A DNA stretch of 64,000 bases from Flavobacteriales bacterium (GTDB lineage: Bacteria; Bacteroidota; Bacteroidia; Flavobacteriales_F; PHOS-HE28). The stretch spans positions 1 through 64,000 of the forward strand of contig JADJCS010000009.1 in assembly GCA_016703105.1 (NCBI GenBank), written 5' to 3'. How positions within the stretch are numbered: the first letter of the stretch is position 1; every line of letters starts with the position of its first letter. Below are positions 1 through 10,979 of this stretch, in pieces. The notes under the pieces were generated by a model that was not told the origin of the DNA, made no database searches, and was given only the letters and a program-made list of their open reading frames with translations. The position numbers and the translations under genes are program-made.

Positions 1-620
1 TCGATCCCCTGTATGGTGGTCGTCGGACACCACCTGTGCCGCGTTCCATCTGACCATCATCGCGATCTTTCCGTTCGGGGACCAGCTTTGGGCGAAGACC
101 GTGGGCATTTGCGCTTTCTACGGCCAGGCAGCCCGTGCCGTTAGCGCGAAGCGCAGCAGGCCGCGTTTTCGATCACCGGTGGAGGGAGGCATGCAGCTGT
201 TAAACATGCTTACAGCCGCCACGCTTTTTAATGGTGTTGATGCAACGGCTCCTTCGATAGCTTTCTTCGCCCTCCCTGCAGGAAGTTACCCGTGATATGG
301 CACCGTGGTCTCGCGGGGATGTGTTCGCTGGTTGATCCTATGGCTACACTCGGCGATCTGCGGGGCACGGTCAGCGTTTAACCCCAACAGGACAGGGCCT
401 CTGGGGCGCGTACTTGAGGCTAATCACGATATCTCCTGCTGGTCCGTGTGAAACAGCGAGCGGCAGCGTTTTGCACCACCTCGCCTTGGCAGTGGGATAC
501 CATCGAGCGGGCGGTCGTCGTGCGCCTTCCTCTGGTCGGGCGCATCGATGCCCACCAGAGCGCGGTGGGATTAACCTTTCCACGGGTTCGGAAGCGCGTA
601 CATAGAGGGGCATCCAGGAT
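1..620. other. No supported gene; possibly decayed coding DNA
   Basis: No open frame here has a recognisable domain, and the frames that are open are short and mutually overlapping. The stretch precedes a frameshifted T9SS cargo tail on the plus strand, so it may be the 5' part of that gene with many indels. That is inference; I could not reconstruct a protein from it. Confidence 0.3.
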
Positions 621-1150
621 GCAGTGGAGGATACCTTGTTGCTTGCGGGCAGCGAGGTTCGGGGCGTCAAGTCCGTCGCTATTCCATTGGCGCATCGGTT
701 CGACATGAGTAACGCGTGTTTCCTCGGAGCCAGCGACGGTCACAGGCACGGCCGGGTGGGCGTTCAATCTGGGTGCTGTTCAGACTTACTGGTCCGACGC
801 CGCGATCACGACGATACTTCCGGATCACTCCTCGACCCTCGCGGGCTGGGTGGGAACGGACTTCAGTGCCCGGCTCACCACGGTAGCGGTGGAGGAACAA
901 GAGCCCGAAGGGTTAGCTGTATTCCCTCTTTGCTTTCACCGGGCGAACCGATCCAGGTCGTGGTGAGTTGACCTGCTATGCGTGGGTGCGCGATCCGCAG
1001 TGGGCGCAGCTTGATGGCGCGCAGGGCACGAGGGCCGATGACGTGGACACGGCGGGATGGGCAGCCGGCCTCTATGCGATCACGATTGCGGACGTCGCCA
1101 CCCATCAGCGCCAATGCCGGAAGGTGATGGTGATTTATCGTCGATCACGA
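620..1150 (+). pseudogene. Frameshifted 3' end of a T9SS type A cargo gene
   Basis: Three plus-strand frames must be joined to read this. One frame (about 624-715) gives DTLLLAGSEV-like text. A second (about 721-930) gives a beta-rich stretch ending in EEQEPEGLAVFP, the usual lead-in to a T9SS sorting domain. A third (968-1143) gives VDTAGWAAGLYAITIADV followed by KVMVIYR, the typical closing strands of that domain. At least two indels are needed. It could be a degraded gene or an error-rich stretch of an intact secreted protein gene. The upstream part is not recognisable, so the function of the protein is unknown. Confidence 0.45.
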
Positions 1151-1376
1151 AGCCAACCACCGCGGCCAAGCCAGATACCAACACTTCTCCACCGTTCGCG
1201 TTAAGGCTTCGGGTAACCGAGGTTGTCGCTCGCTTCAGCGATATGGGGATGGCGGACATCGCCCTTCTTGGTTCTGCTCCCGATCAGGTTTTCCGTAGAG
1301 GGTCGCTACGCCACCCTACAGATGCGCAGTGCGCAGGGGCATGCACGAAGCCTCGGTTGCGGCACCGGAACCTGCG

Positions 1377-1960
1377 CTACCGTGCGATCATCAACCGCTC
1401 AGTGAAGAGCTGCTCCCAGTAACGATGGTGACGATGTAGAGGCCATCGGCCAAAGCACCTCGCAATGCGAGCGGAGTGTTCAACGCACCGTCATTCAGTG
1501 GCAAGGTGGTGCTCATCACGCGCTTGCCGAAGAGGTCGGTGATATCCAACGTAGCGTTAGTGAGCTCCGGATAGATGCCGCTGAGCTGGATGCGCACCTG
1601 GTCGCCGTTCGTGGGGTTGGGGTAGAGCAGTAGCTCCGTGGGCTCCTCGGTGAATGCGGCCTCGAAGCCGCGCGGCTCGGCGAAGGGCGCCAGCGGTGTC
1701 CAGCTGATCTTCACGGTACAGGAGGGACCGTAGTCGCACCATGTCGCACCGTTGTCGAAGCCGGCATGCACCTGCATCGTTGTAAGTGCGGCCTGCTTTC
1801 AGCGGCTTGGTGTACCAAGGTGAGAGTTCCGCTGCGGTGGGGAAGGCGATGGTGCGTGCGTAGGCCGGTTGGCCTGCAGTGTTGGTGAAGCGGAACTGGC
1901 ATTTGTTCGCGCCGGGCACTTTCGGTGGCGGCGATGGTGCTGGTGCCGTTGAACTTCAAA
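1377..1960 (-). repeat. Long direct repeat, copy 1 (3' end of cargo gene)
   Basis: This segment matches 4421-5010 almost base for base. Both encode the pre-sorting beta domain (CDYGPSCTVKISWTPLAPF) and the T9SS sorting domain of adjacent paralogous genes. Differences are scattered substitutions and a few indels. It could reflect recent duplication, gene conversion, or assembly across a repeat. Confidence 0.7.
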
Positions 1961-4385
1961 CTGGTGGCGCCGCAACCCGATCACCCCATCGGCGGTGGTG
2001 GTGAGCGGGTGGGGAGGCAGAGCGATGCGCTCTGTGCAGAAGCAGTTGGCGTCACAGGTATCATTGATGGTGCTGGCCATGCCGTCATCGCAGGCAGTTC
2101 CCACAGCACAGCCGGTGAGCAATCGCACGATGCGGTTGCGCCCAATGTTGCTTTGTAACTGATGAAATCTCCGGTCAGCATCACGGTTTACCGGGCTGGA
2201 ATGCCAGCGTTGACCCGCGATATAATACCCGACTGGTCAAAATTGTGGAAGCGTGGGACCCCTTGGATCGAGCATCCATGTCCGCATCGCCGCTCGGGGT
2301 CCAACGGCGCGATATCCCCCCCACAGGGAAATGTTTCCGCCGACGGTGACTGAACGCCCCACCGCCGGAATACATAACCGTTCTGTTGAGGGCGAGCGCA
2401 TATAGGCGACCGTTCGGTCGGGACCGGTGGGCGGTGGATCGACCGCGCCTGTGGGTAGTACCCGGGCGATACCCTCTTTCAGGATACCGGCGATCTGCGA
2501 GAAGTTCCTGCCTGGCGCATCACCTTGCCATCCGATTGAAGCGTGCGATGGTTTCGATACCGCTGTCGATATTGCCCGCATTGAAGGAGAGGGGATCGTC
2601 GGCTGCCATCCGGCATCAATCGGCGGAGCCCACTTCCCCCACCCACGAGGATGCGGCCATCGGGTTGTACTGCGAGCGACAGGGCGGAAGGAGCAATACC
2701 ATGCTGAAAGTGGCATCCCGCGAGCCATCCGTGTTCAACAACCGAACGATGCCATCGGTCGGCTGTCCATTGAAGTAGCTATTGGACAGGCCACGCATCA
2801 CCTTCCCATCGGGTTGGAGCGCAAGTGCCGTAATGGTGTTGTCGAAACCAGAACCGACATCGAATGATCCATCCCCACTGCCATCCGTGTTCAGCCGGAC
2901 GATTCCGATGGATGGTCGCACCGTTATATTCTATAGAGGTTGTCCACCAACGCATCACCCTGCCAATGGGTTGCACGGCCTCGCAGGTCACGCGGCCAAG
3001 GGAACCATCATTCCGGAACACCGAACCGGCGGTCCAGAACCATCCGCATAGAGGCTGGCGTCGCCTGCGCGGGGCCGTGTCACTGAAGGAGATGCTGTCC
3101 CCGCCCACGACGCATTCGACCATCGGGTCGGAACAGCAAGAGCGAACGGTTGCTGGTCGAAATCCCGGTCCCACGGAAACGTCATGGTCAAGTGCGTCCT
3201 GTCCGCATGCAATTGCGCGATTCGGCCTCGGGGAAACACGACGAAGGCCGAATTGGAACCCTCCCACGATGAGCAGCTTCTCATCCGCACGTTCCACGAT
3301 GGCTCCACCGGTCCGCTCGTGCCCACACTAATGCCCGGTCCGAAGCCGGTATCCACCGAGCCGTCCGTGTTCAATAGGACCAGCCCATTGCGTGCGGTCC
3401 ATCATACGCATTGAACGCAACCTCCCACCATGACACTGCCATCGACCCGCAGTAATACCGAATGGACGCTGCCGTCGGTCCCGGTCCCAACGTGGAATGT
3501 GCCGTCCAACTTCCGTCCGCGTTCAATTGATGATGTTGTTCACGGGCGCACCCGCGAAGCTGGAGAACCACCGCCCACCAACAAGCGTCCATCGGGCCGA
3601 AGTGCCACTTCTCGACCGTGTTGTTGAAACCCGATCCCGTGATGAAGGTGGTGTCCAAGCTGCCGTCCGTGTTCAACCGGGCGATGTGACCGCATGGAAC
3701 TCCATTGAAGGTGTTGAAGATCCCGCCGATGATGATGCGTCCATCGGGTTGCAGGGCGATCGCTTCGATGGGTTGACCTGCGCCGGTCCCGGTGCCCGCA
3801 TTGAACGTGGTGTCCACACTGCCGTTCGGATGCAAACGGTAGATATTCACGTTGGGCGCCGAAAGGTGCTGAGCTGGCCCGCCATGATCACTTTGCCGTC
3901 GGTTGGACCGCCGAGGCTCGTGCGCTCGTTCCGCTGACAATGTTCATCGTTGTGAAGTCGGTGTTCAGGCTGCCATCCTGGTTCAGATGCGCCACGCAGC
4001 GCGTACTGGAACCCGGAAGGCCGATGAAGGCACCGCCGATGAGCAATGAACTATCGGGTAGCAGCACCATGCAGTTCACCGCACCATTGAATCCCGGTGG
4101 GTTGTTGCCACTGAACGCGGCATCCAACGTTCCATCCGCGTTGAGCCGGGTGATACGGTTGCAAGCCGTGCCTTGGAAGTAGTTCATGGAACCGGCCACC
4201 AGCACCTTGTTGTCCGGTTGTAGGATCAACGCCCGGACATTGCCCCGGAAACCGTTGCCTTGTGCGAAGCCGACATCCAGCTGATCGAACGTAGGGTCAC
4301 TTGCACCCGGCTGCGCCTCGACGGGAACTGCGCCCAGGACCGCCAGAAGAAGGACCGCGGCAATTGGATGGAACTGGGTTCGCAT
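1377..4385 (-). CDS. Delta-60 repeat T9SS cargo protein (multiply frameshifted)
   Basis: The reading starts at 4385 with a signal peptide (MRTQFHPIAAVLLLAVLGAV, then EAQPG). It continues as repeats of the delta-60 type (pattern LQPDGxxxxGGxF, NGxxxxxIxRLNxDGSxDxxF), which form beta-propeller-like surface proteins. At least four frame changes are needed to reach the end. The C-terminus is a type A sorting domain (LLLYPNPTNGDQVRIQLSG, then DLFGKRVMSTTLPLND), and after correcting one more indel it ends ERLMIAR with a stop at 1377-1379. A Cys-rich CDDG motif lies just before the sorting domain. The product is expected to be exported by the Sec pathway and then T9SS. Its 3' 580 bp nearly match the 3' end of the next gene upstream. 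It is either a decaying paralogue or a poorly assembled repeat gene. Confidence 0.6.
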
Positions 4386-4420
4386 GATATGGCGAGATGA
4401 GAGCTGCGTGAGGTGTTCCG

Positions 4421-5010
4421 TTACCGTACGATCATCAACCGCTCAGTGAAGAGCTGCTCCCCGGTAACGATGGTGACGATGTAGAGGCCATCGGCCAAAG
4501 CACCGGCAATGCGAGCGAGGTGTTCAACGCACCGTCATTCAGTGGCAAAGTGGTGCTCATCACGCGCTTGCCGAAGAGGTCGGTGATATCCAACGTAGCG
4601 GTCGTGATCTCCGGATCGATGCCGCTGAGCTGGATGCGCACCTGGTCGCCGTTCGTCGGGTTGGGGTAGAGCAGCAGCTCCGTGGGCCCTCCGTGTACGC
4701 GGCCTCGAAGCCGCGCGGCTCGGCGAAGGGCGCCAGCGGTGTCCAGCTGATCTTCACGGTACAGGAGGGACCGTAGTCGCACCATGTCGCACCGTTGTCG
4801 AAGCTGGCATGCACCTGCACGTTGTAAGTGCGGCCTGCTTTCAGCGGCTTGGTGTGCCATGGGGGTGAGGGTGAAGCTGCGTGTTGGGAAGGCGATGGTG
4901 CGCATAGGCCGGTTGGCCCGCGGTGTTGGTGAAGCGGAACTGGTACTTGTTCGCACCGGGCACTTCGGTGGCCGCAATGGTGCTGGTGCCATTGAGCTTC
5001 AGGTTCACCG
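4421..5010 (-). repeat. Long direct repeat, copy 2 (3' end of cargo gene)
   Basis: Partner of the copy at 1377-1960. Together they make the tandem genes share their secretion signal almost exactly while their repeat domains differ. Confidence 0.7.
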
Positions 5011-8000
5011 CGCCGCAACTGATCACCGGATCGGCGGTGGTGGTGAGTTGCGAAGCGATGCAGGTGGCATCCACGGTGAAGAGACGTGCGATGCGGTTGC
5101 GTGCCACCCCGGCATAGGTGGTGAAGAGGCCACAGGCGAGCAGTCTGCCATCGGGGTTGCAACACGCATCGGTCACGCGGTCATTGAACCCTTCGCAAGG
5201 TTGGAAGGTGGCATCAAGCTGCCATCGGCGTTCAGCCGTGCGATGCGCTCCTGCGGGTCGCCCCGTTGAAGGAAGTGAAATCTCCCCTACGCAGGATCTT
5301 GCCGTCCGGTTGTATCATCCAAGGCATGCACTGGGTCATTGAACCCGGTGCCTGGATCGAAGGTGGATCCACGGTCCCGTCCGCGTTCAAGCGGATGATC
5401 CGGTTGCGTCACGCCTTCGTACGACGTGAAATCACCGCCGACCAGAATCGCCCATCGGTCTGTAGCGCCACGGTATAGGGCGTACCGGTGAACCCGTCCG
5501 TCGGGTCGTTGTAGTCACCGCCGTGCTCAAAGCTGAAGTCCAAGCCGCCGAACTGGTCGAGCCGGAGAATGCCGCGACAGATGGTACCGACGAACGGGGA
5601 GAGACCATCGTACCATAGGAACGCGCCCACCACGATCACCCGCCCATCCGGTTGGATGACAAGGTCCGTGGGCGCACCGTTGAGGTCGGAAGGGAAGTCG
5701 AAGCCCAGGCCGATATCGAACGAGGGGTCCAGGGTGGCACTGCTGTTCAGCCGCACTAGGTCATACCGAGCGCTTCCATTGAACGCATCGAAAAGCCGCC
5801 CACCAGCACCTTTCCGTCCGCCTGCAGGGCGAGCGCCCCGGTGGGACCCGGACCGAATCCGGTGCCTGGGTTGAACGATGGATCGAGACTTCCATTGGCT
5901 TGGAGCCGCGCGATGCGGGCCCGTGCGGTGCCATTGTAGGCGGTGTACTCACCGCTCACGACCACTTTGCCGTCCGGTTGCAAGGCGAGGCCGCTGGCAG
6001 TGAACCCTGCGAAACCGAAACCGGTAGCATAGGTCGCATCCAGGAGCCATTGCTGTTCAAGCGCGCGATGTGGTTCTTCGTGGTGCCGTTGAACGCGGTG
6101 AAGCGCCCGCTCAGCATCACTTTGCCGTCCGGTTGAAGGGCCATGTGGCCGGCCACATCATTGAAGCCTGTTCCAGGATCGAACGAAGGATCGAGGCCCG
6201 CTGTCTGGAAGGCCGTTCCGCCGATCGTCACACCGCTACAGACGCAGTTGGGATCATAGATGTCGTTGAAGGTGGTGGGGTCGCAATCGTTGCATGGGGT
6301 ACCTGGCAACGCGGTACCTCCCGGCACACCCTCACAGTCGCCGATGGGTGGCGTACCAACGCAAACACAGGTGGCATCATAGAGGTCATCGGTCGTGCTG
6401 GGGTTCCCGTCATCGCAGGCAGTTCCTGGCAAAGCGGGTCCGCCAGCCACGCCTTCGCAATCGATCAACAGGCCTGCACAGAGGCAATTGGCATCGTACG
6501 CGTCGTTACCGGTTCCGGGGTCGCCGTCATCGCAGGGGGTGCCGGGACCCGCACTGCCACCGGGTACACCGGCACAGTCAAGGAGCAGGCCGCTGCACAC
6601 GCAATCGGAGCCGTAGACATCATTTCCCGTGGTCGCGAGACCGTCGTCGCAAGCGGTGCCTGGCAAGGCTGGTCCGTTCGGAACGCCGAGGCAATCCACA
6701 CCACCGCCCAGTAGCCGGGCGATGCGGTTGCGGCCGGTTCCGTTGTAGGAGATGAATTCACCGCCCACCACCACGTTCCCATCCGCCTGCAATGCCAGCG
6801 CATACACGGTCTGTTCGAACCCTGTACCCGTGTCGAAGGATGGATCGATGCTGCCATCAGGGTACAGGCGAACGATGTTCTTGCAGTTGCTCCCGTTATA
6901 CGTGTTGAAGTTGCCGGCCACAATGATGCGGCCATCGGGTTGGAGGACCAGCGAGCGAACCTCCAAGTCGAAGCCATCGCCTGGATCGAAGGAAGTGTCC
7001 AAACTGCCGTCGGCATTCACGCGAACGATGTTGTTCCTACTTACGCCATTATAACTGGAGAACTCACCTGCCAGCACCATGCGGCCGTCCGGCTGCAAAG
7101 CGACGGCGCGGACCCAGTTGTTGTTGGTGAACCCCGAACCGGTATCGAAGGAGGGATCGACCGAACCGTCCGGCAGAAGCCGCGTGAAGATCGCCGAACC
7201 GCCCTCAGGGCCGCCGGCCAGGATGATCTTACCATCCGGTTGAAGTGCATTGGCTATCACCCACCCGCTGATCGGTGGGGCGAACGAGGCGTCCAGGCTG
7301 CCATCACTGTTCAGTCGCTTGCGGCCCATGATGATCTTCCCATCCGGTTGAAGAAGCAAGGGACCGCCTTCCTCAGCATCGAATCCACCACCGGGCGCAC
7401 CCGTGAAACTGGGATCGATCGAACCATCCGTGTTCAGCCGGACGATCTTATCGATCGCTATGCCATCATACGCATCAAATCCACCCGTCACCAGCACCTG
7501 TCCATTACTCTGTATGGCGATGTGAACGGATGAGCCACTGAAGGGCGTATGGAATCCTGCCCCAGGATCGAACCCGGCATCCAGGGTACCATCTGTATTC
7601 AGGCGTGCGATACGGCCGCGACCAACTCCGTTCATCCGGGTGAAGTCACCCCACCAGTACCTTGCCGTCGGGCTGCAACGCAAGTCCGTTCACCCCTGCG
7701 TTCGATCCTGTTCCCGGGTTGAATGAAAGATCCAGGCTCGCATCGGTGTTCAGCCGCACGATGTTGCCCGCACCCACCGAGTTGTATGTGGTCAAGCAGC
7801 CCCCCACCATGAGTTGCTCATTGGGAAGCAGGAAGAAGGCATACACGTAGCCACAGTCCCGGAAGCCTTGGCCCACCGCGAACGAAGGGTCGAGCGTGCC
7901 ATCAGGAAGGAGTTGCGCCAAGCTCCCGCGCGTAACGCCATTGTATTCAGTGAACGTGCCGCCGACCAGTATCTTCCCGTTCGAACGCAAGGTCAAAGCC

Positions 8001-8953
8001 TCCACCACACTGTAACCAATGCCCGGCGGCGGATCGGAGAAGCCGGAACCGATACCGAACAAAGGATCTACACCACCCGACGGGTTCAACCGCACCAGAT
8101 GCCGATGAGGTGCTCCATTGAACGTCGTGAAAATTCCGCCAACGAGGATCTGCCCATCGGGCTGCTCCAAGATCGTACGGACCCCTCGTTCGCACCGCTT
8201 CCCCGGATCGAAGGACATGTCGGTGGTGCCATCGCCGTTGAGTCGCACGATGCCGTTGCGAGGAGTGCCATTGAATTCCGAAAAGCCTCCGCCCACGAGC
8301 ACGTCCCCATCCGCACGAAGGGCCAACGCACGCAAACCACCGTCAGGTGTGGTCGAACTGGCGTTGAACGTTGGGTCCGTATCGCCGTCGGTTTCGAACC
8401 GGGCGATCCAAGGCATGCTGACCTCGTTCACATCGGTGTAACCACCACCCGCGATCACCTTGCCATCCGGTTGCAGGGCGAGGGCGAAGATGTATGGCAA
8501 GGGTGACGGCATCGATGAACTGAAGGTGGCATCCACACTCCCGTCCGCATTGAGGCGCACCAAGCGCGGGGCACTGATGCCGTTGAACGTATCAAAGGTC
8601 CCGCCCACCAGAATTTTACCATCCGGTTGCACCACCACGGAGTTCACGAACGAGTTCGGACCCGTGCCGATGTCGAACGACATGTCCCGGCTACCGTCAG
8701 GTTCTATGCGCACTAAGTGCGGGACCTCCAGTCCGTTGTAGGCCGTGAATTCCCCGCATAGGATCAACTTCCCGTCCGCCTGGCTGGCGATGGTGTAGAC
8801 ATCATAGGGAAAGATGCCATCCCCGTTCCCGAAGCCCGAGTCGCCCGGATTGAAGGTCGGGTCGTTCGAACCCGGCTGGCCGAACGCAGGCGTCAGCGCC
8901 AGACCGCCCAGTAGAACAAGTGACCTGAAGGAAAGGGAGTAGATGTGTGCCAT
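4421..8953 (-). CDS. Giant delta-60 repeat T9SS cargo protein (frameshifted)
   Basis: The start chosen is 8953, where MAHIYSLSFRSLVLLGG begins a signal peptide ending AFGQ; an in-frame ATG further upstream at 9019 lacks one. About twenty delta-60 repeats follow (LQPDGKILVGGTF, YNG, RLNADGSLDPSF). Then come four tandem Cys-rich units of the form CxGVxGGxxxPGTxCDDGxxxTxNDxYDxxCxCxG (about 6220-6700), further delta-60 repeats, and a type A sorting domain ending GEQLFTERLMIVR at 4421. The reconstructed protein is about 1500 residues. Frame breaks occur near 7650-7680, 5960-5980, 5756, 5410 and 5180-5270. The role is probably a secreted or surface-attached propeller protein; ligand unknown. A nearly identical 3' end is found in the downstream paralogue 35 bp away. 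Confidence 0.7.
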
Positions 8954-9470
8954 GCATCGACGGTCAGAAGAGTGAGTACCCGGCACAGCATGATGTGTCG
9001 GTTTGTTCGGCAAAGTCAACGACCGTGCCTAACGGAAGCACGCAGGGTAGAGCACGGGGCCAACCGCGATCCGTGGAAACAAGTTCCTTGTTCGGGGCGC
9101 ACCCACCCCACTGCCGCGATCGTACCAGCGACCATGACAGCGCTTGCCTGATCGGCTTGAAAGTGGCGATAATGGCTGTGCCCATGAACTCGCCAGAAAT
9201 CCGGGGAGCTCAGGCGGCGATCCACTCGCATCGAAGACCAATAATGAAGCATCGCGTAAACGGATAGAACACCATCGTCCACGTTCCCCAGAAGCGAGGA
9301 AAGCGGATCGCCGCATGTTAGGGGACCCAAAGCAGCTTCATCCCAATGCGGATACAATGACGATCGTTTCTTTTCAGGTGCGGTTCGTCCTCCAGGTGCG
9401 CACTAACGTCCAGTGAGGTAGGGATCGGACCCGGCCGGGACTTTTTCCTGCGGAGAACCGGTCGGCTGAT
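8954..9470. other. Intergenic region upstream of delta-60 gene
   Basis: About 520 bp with no supported gene, lying between the start of the delta-60 gene and the stop of the HD-domain gene, both on the minus strand. It should hold the promoter of the cargo gene, but I could not pick a convincing box. Confidence 0.4.
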
Positions 9471-10694
9471 TCACACCAACCAACGCGGCCACGCCAAGTA
9501 CCATTTCTCCACCGGCCGCGCCAGGGCTTGTATGCCGAGGGTGTCGCTCGCTTCGGCGATATCGCGCAGGCGGCCGTCTTTGTAAAGGAGTTCGATGCGG
9601 TCCTGCGTGGGGTCGTAGGCGTTGTTCACGATGCGGTCCGTGAGCACGAAGTGCGCGGCTTGCTCCAGCGGGATCGAGAGCGCTTTGGCCACCGCATCGC
9701 GCAGGGCTTGTTGCTTGTCCGCAGGCCATTGTTTGTCCTGCAAGCGTATGCGGAAGGTCCTTCGCTCCACCAGATCGCTGCAGATGGTACTGAGGGCCTT
9801 GTCGGCATGGCCGGCCCAGACCTTCACGGCACCCATGATGTCGTGATCGTCCAGTTTCAGGAAATCGGTGAGCACGGCGCGGTCGCGGAAGCTGGCACGA
9901 TCGTGCGGGGCGCTGAGGAAACGCAGCAGGGGCGGGGAGCCGAAGACGACCTGCCCATCCATCACCAGGTTGCGCGCACGCTTCAATGCCTCCACCAGCA
10001 TCACTTCAGCGCTCACCACGGTTTTGTGCAGATAGACCTGCCAGTACATCAGCCGGCGCGCTACCAGGAACTTCTCGATGCTGTAGATGGCCTTTTCCTC
10101 CACCACGAGCCGGTCGCTCTCCACTTCCAACATCTTGATGATGCGGTCGCCGCCGATCACGCCCTCGCTCACGCCGGTGTAGAAGCTGTCGCGGTTCAGG
10201 TAATCCATGCGGTCCACGTCCAGCTGGCTGCTCACCAGCTGGTGCAGGAAGTGTTTGGGGTAGGTGTCGCGGAAGATGGCGAGGCCCAGGTCGAGGGTGC
10301 CACCCAGTTCGGCGTTCAGGGCGTCCATCACCAGGGCGCTCACTTCTTCGTGCCCGATCCCTTGCACAATGCTGGTCTCCAACGCATGGCTGAAGGGGCC
10401 GTGACCAATGTCGTGCAAGAGGATGGCGATGGCCGCGCCTTGTGCTTCCTCCTCGGTGATGGGATGGCCTTTGCCGCGTAGTACTTCCACCGCTTCACCC
10501 ATCAGGTGCATGGCGCCAAGGGCATGATGGAAGCGGGTATGGAGCGCACCGGGATAGACCAGGTGCGAAAGGCCCAGTTGCTTGATGTAGCGCAGCCGCT
10601 GGAACCACGGGTGATCGATCAGGGGCAGCAGACCCGTCGGAACGGTGATGAAACCATAGATCGGGTCGTTCAGGATCTTCTTCCGCTGCGTCAT
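9471..10694 (-). CDS. HD domain phosphohydrolase (SAMHD1/dGTPase-like)
   Basis: 407 residues. The start at 10694 (MTQRKKILNDPIYGF) matches the usual start of COG1078 proteins; an open frame continues upstream only as antisense of porX. Metal-binding motifs of the HD superfamily are visible: H in TRFHHALGAMHL, the HD pair in AILLHDIGHGPFSHALE, and a downstream D in SSQLDVDRMDYLNRD. Family members are metal-dependent nucleotide phosphohydrolases, some acting on dNTPs; the substrate here cannot be read from sequence. It is transcribed divergently from porX, a neighbourhood I recall from related Bacteroidota. The coding frame is intact. Confidence 0.88.
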   Translation of the reverse strand: MTQRKKILNDPIYGFITVPTGLLPLIDHPWFQRLRYIKQLGLSHLVYPGALHTRFHHALGAMHLMGEAVEVLRGKGHPITEEEAQGAAIAILLHDIGHGPFSHALETSIVQGIGHEEVSALVMDALNAELGGTLDLGLAIFRDTYPKHFLHQLVSSQLDVDRMDYLNRDSFYTGVSEGVIGGDRIIKMLEVESDRLVVEEKAIYSIEKFLVARRLMYWQVYLHKTVVSAEVMLVEALKRARNLVMDGQVVFGSPPLLRFLSAPHDRASFRDRAVLTDFLKLDDHDIMGAVKVWAGHADKALSTICSDLVERRTFRIRLQDKQWPADKQQALRDAVAKALSIPLEQAAHFVLTDRIVNNAYDPTQDRIELLYKDGRLRDIAEASDTLGIQALARPVEKWYLAWPRWLV

Positions 10695-10979
10695 CGTGCC
10701 GAAGGTCGGAACTCCGGGCCAGCCCGCAGGTGGAAGGGATGAGGAGTCGTCGTTTCCTTTTGGTTTTCCGCAATACGGGTCGGAACCCACCGCGCCGTCG
10801 CCGAAGCCGGCTAAGGCGAAGTGCGACCCAACCCCTCCCTGCGCACGGCGATCGAGCGATCGATCGCCAGGAGGGGAGTTGATCCGTTGATGAGGGGAGC
10901 TGATCCTCCGCAGCGGCGTACCTTCACGCGCCTCCTGGGATCCATTCAGGAGGGTTCCGACCTCCCCTTCAACACCTTG
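10695..10979. promoter_or_regulatory. Divergent control region between HD gene and porX
   Basis: 285 bp separating two divergent starts. Around 10846-10870 is a self-complementary stretch built on GATCG (core gcgatcgatcgcc), followed by two similar GGAGGGGA(G/C)(T/C)TGATCC-type sequences near 10870-10910. A related sequence, in inverted orientation, occurs at 61985-62145. No clear -7/-33 pair was found. Confidence 0.35.

Noticed and set aside
8954..9470. Small genes in the gap before the HD gene
   Set aside because: Overlapping short frames on both strands with no recognisable features.
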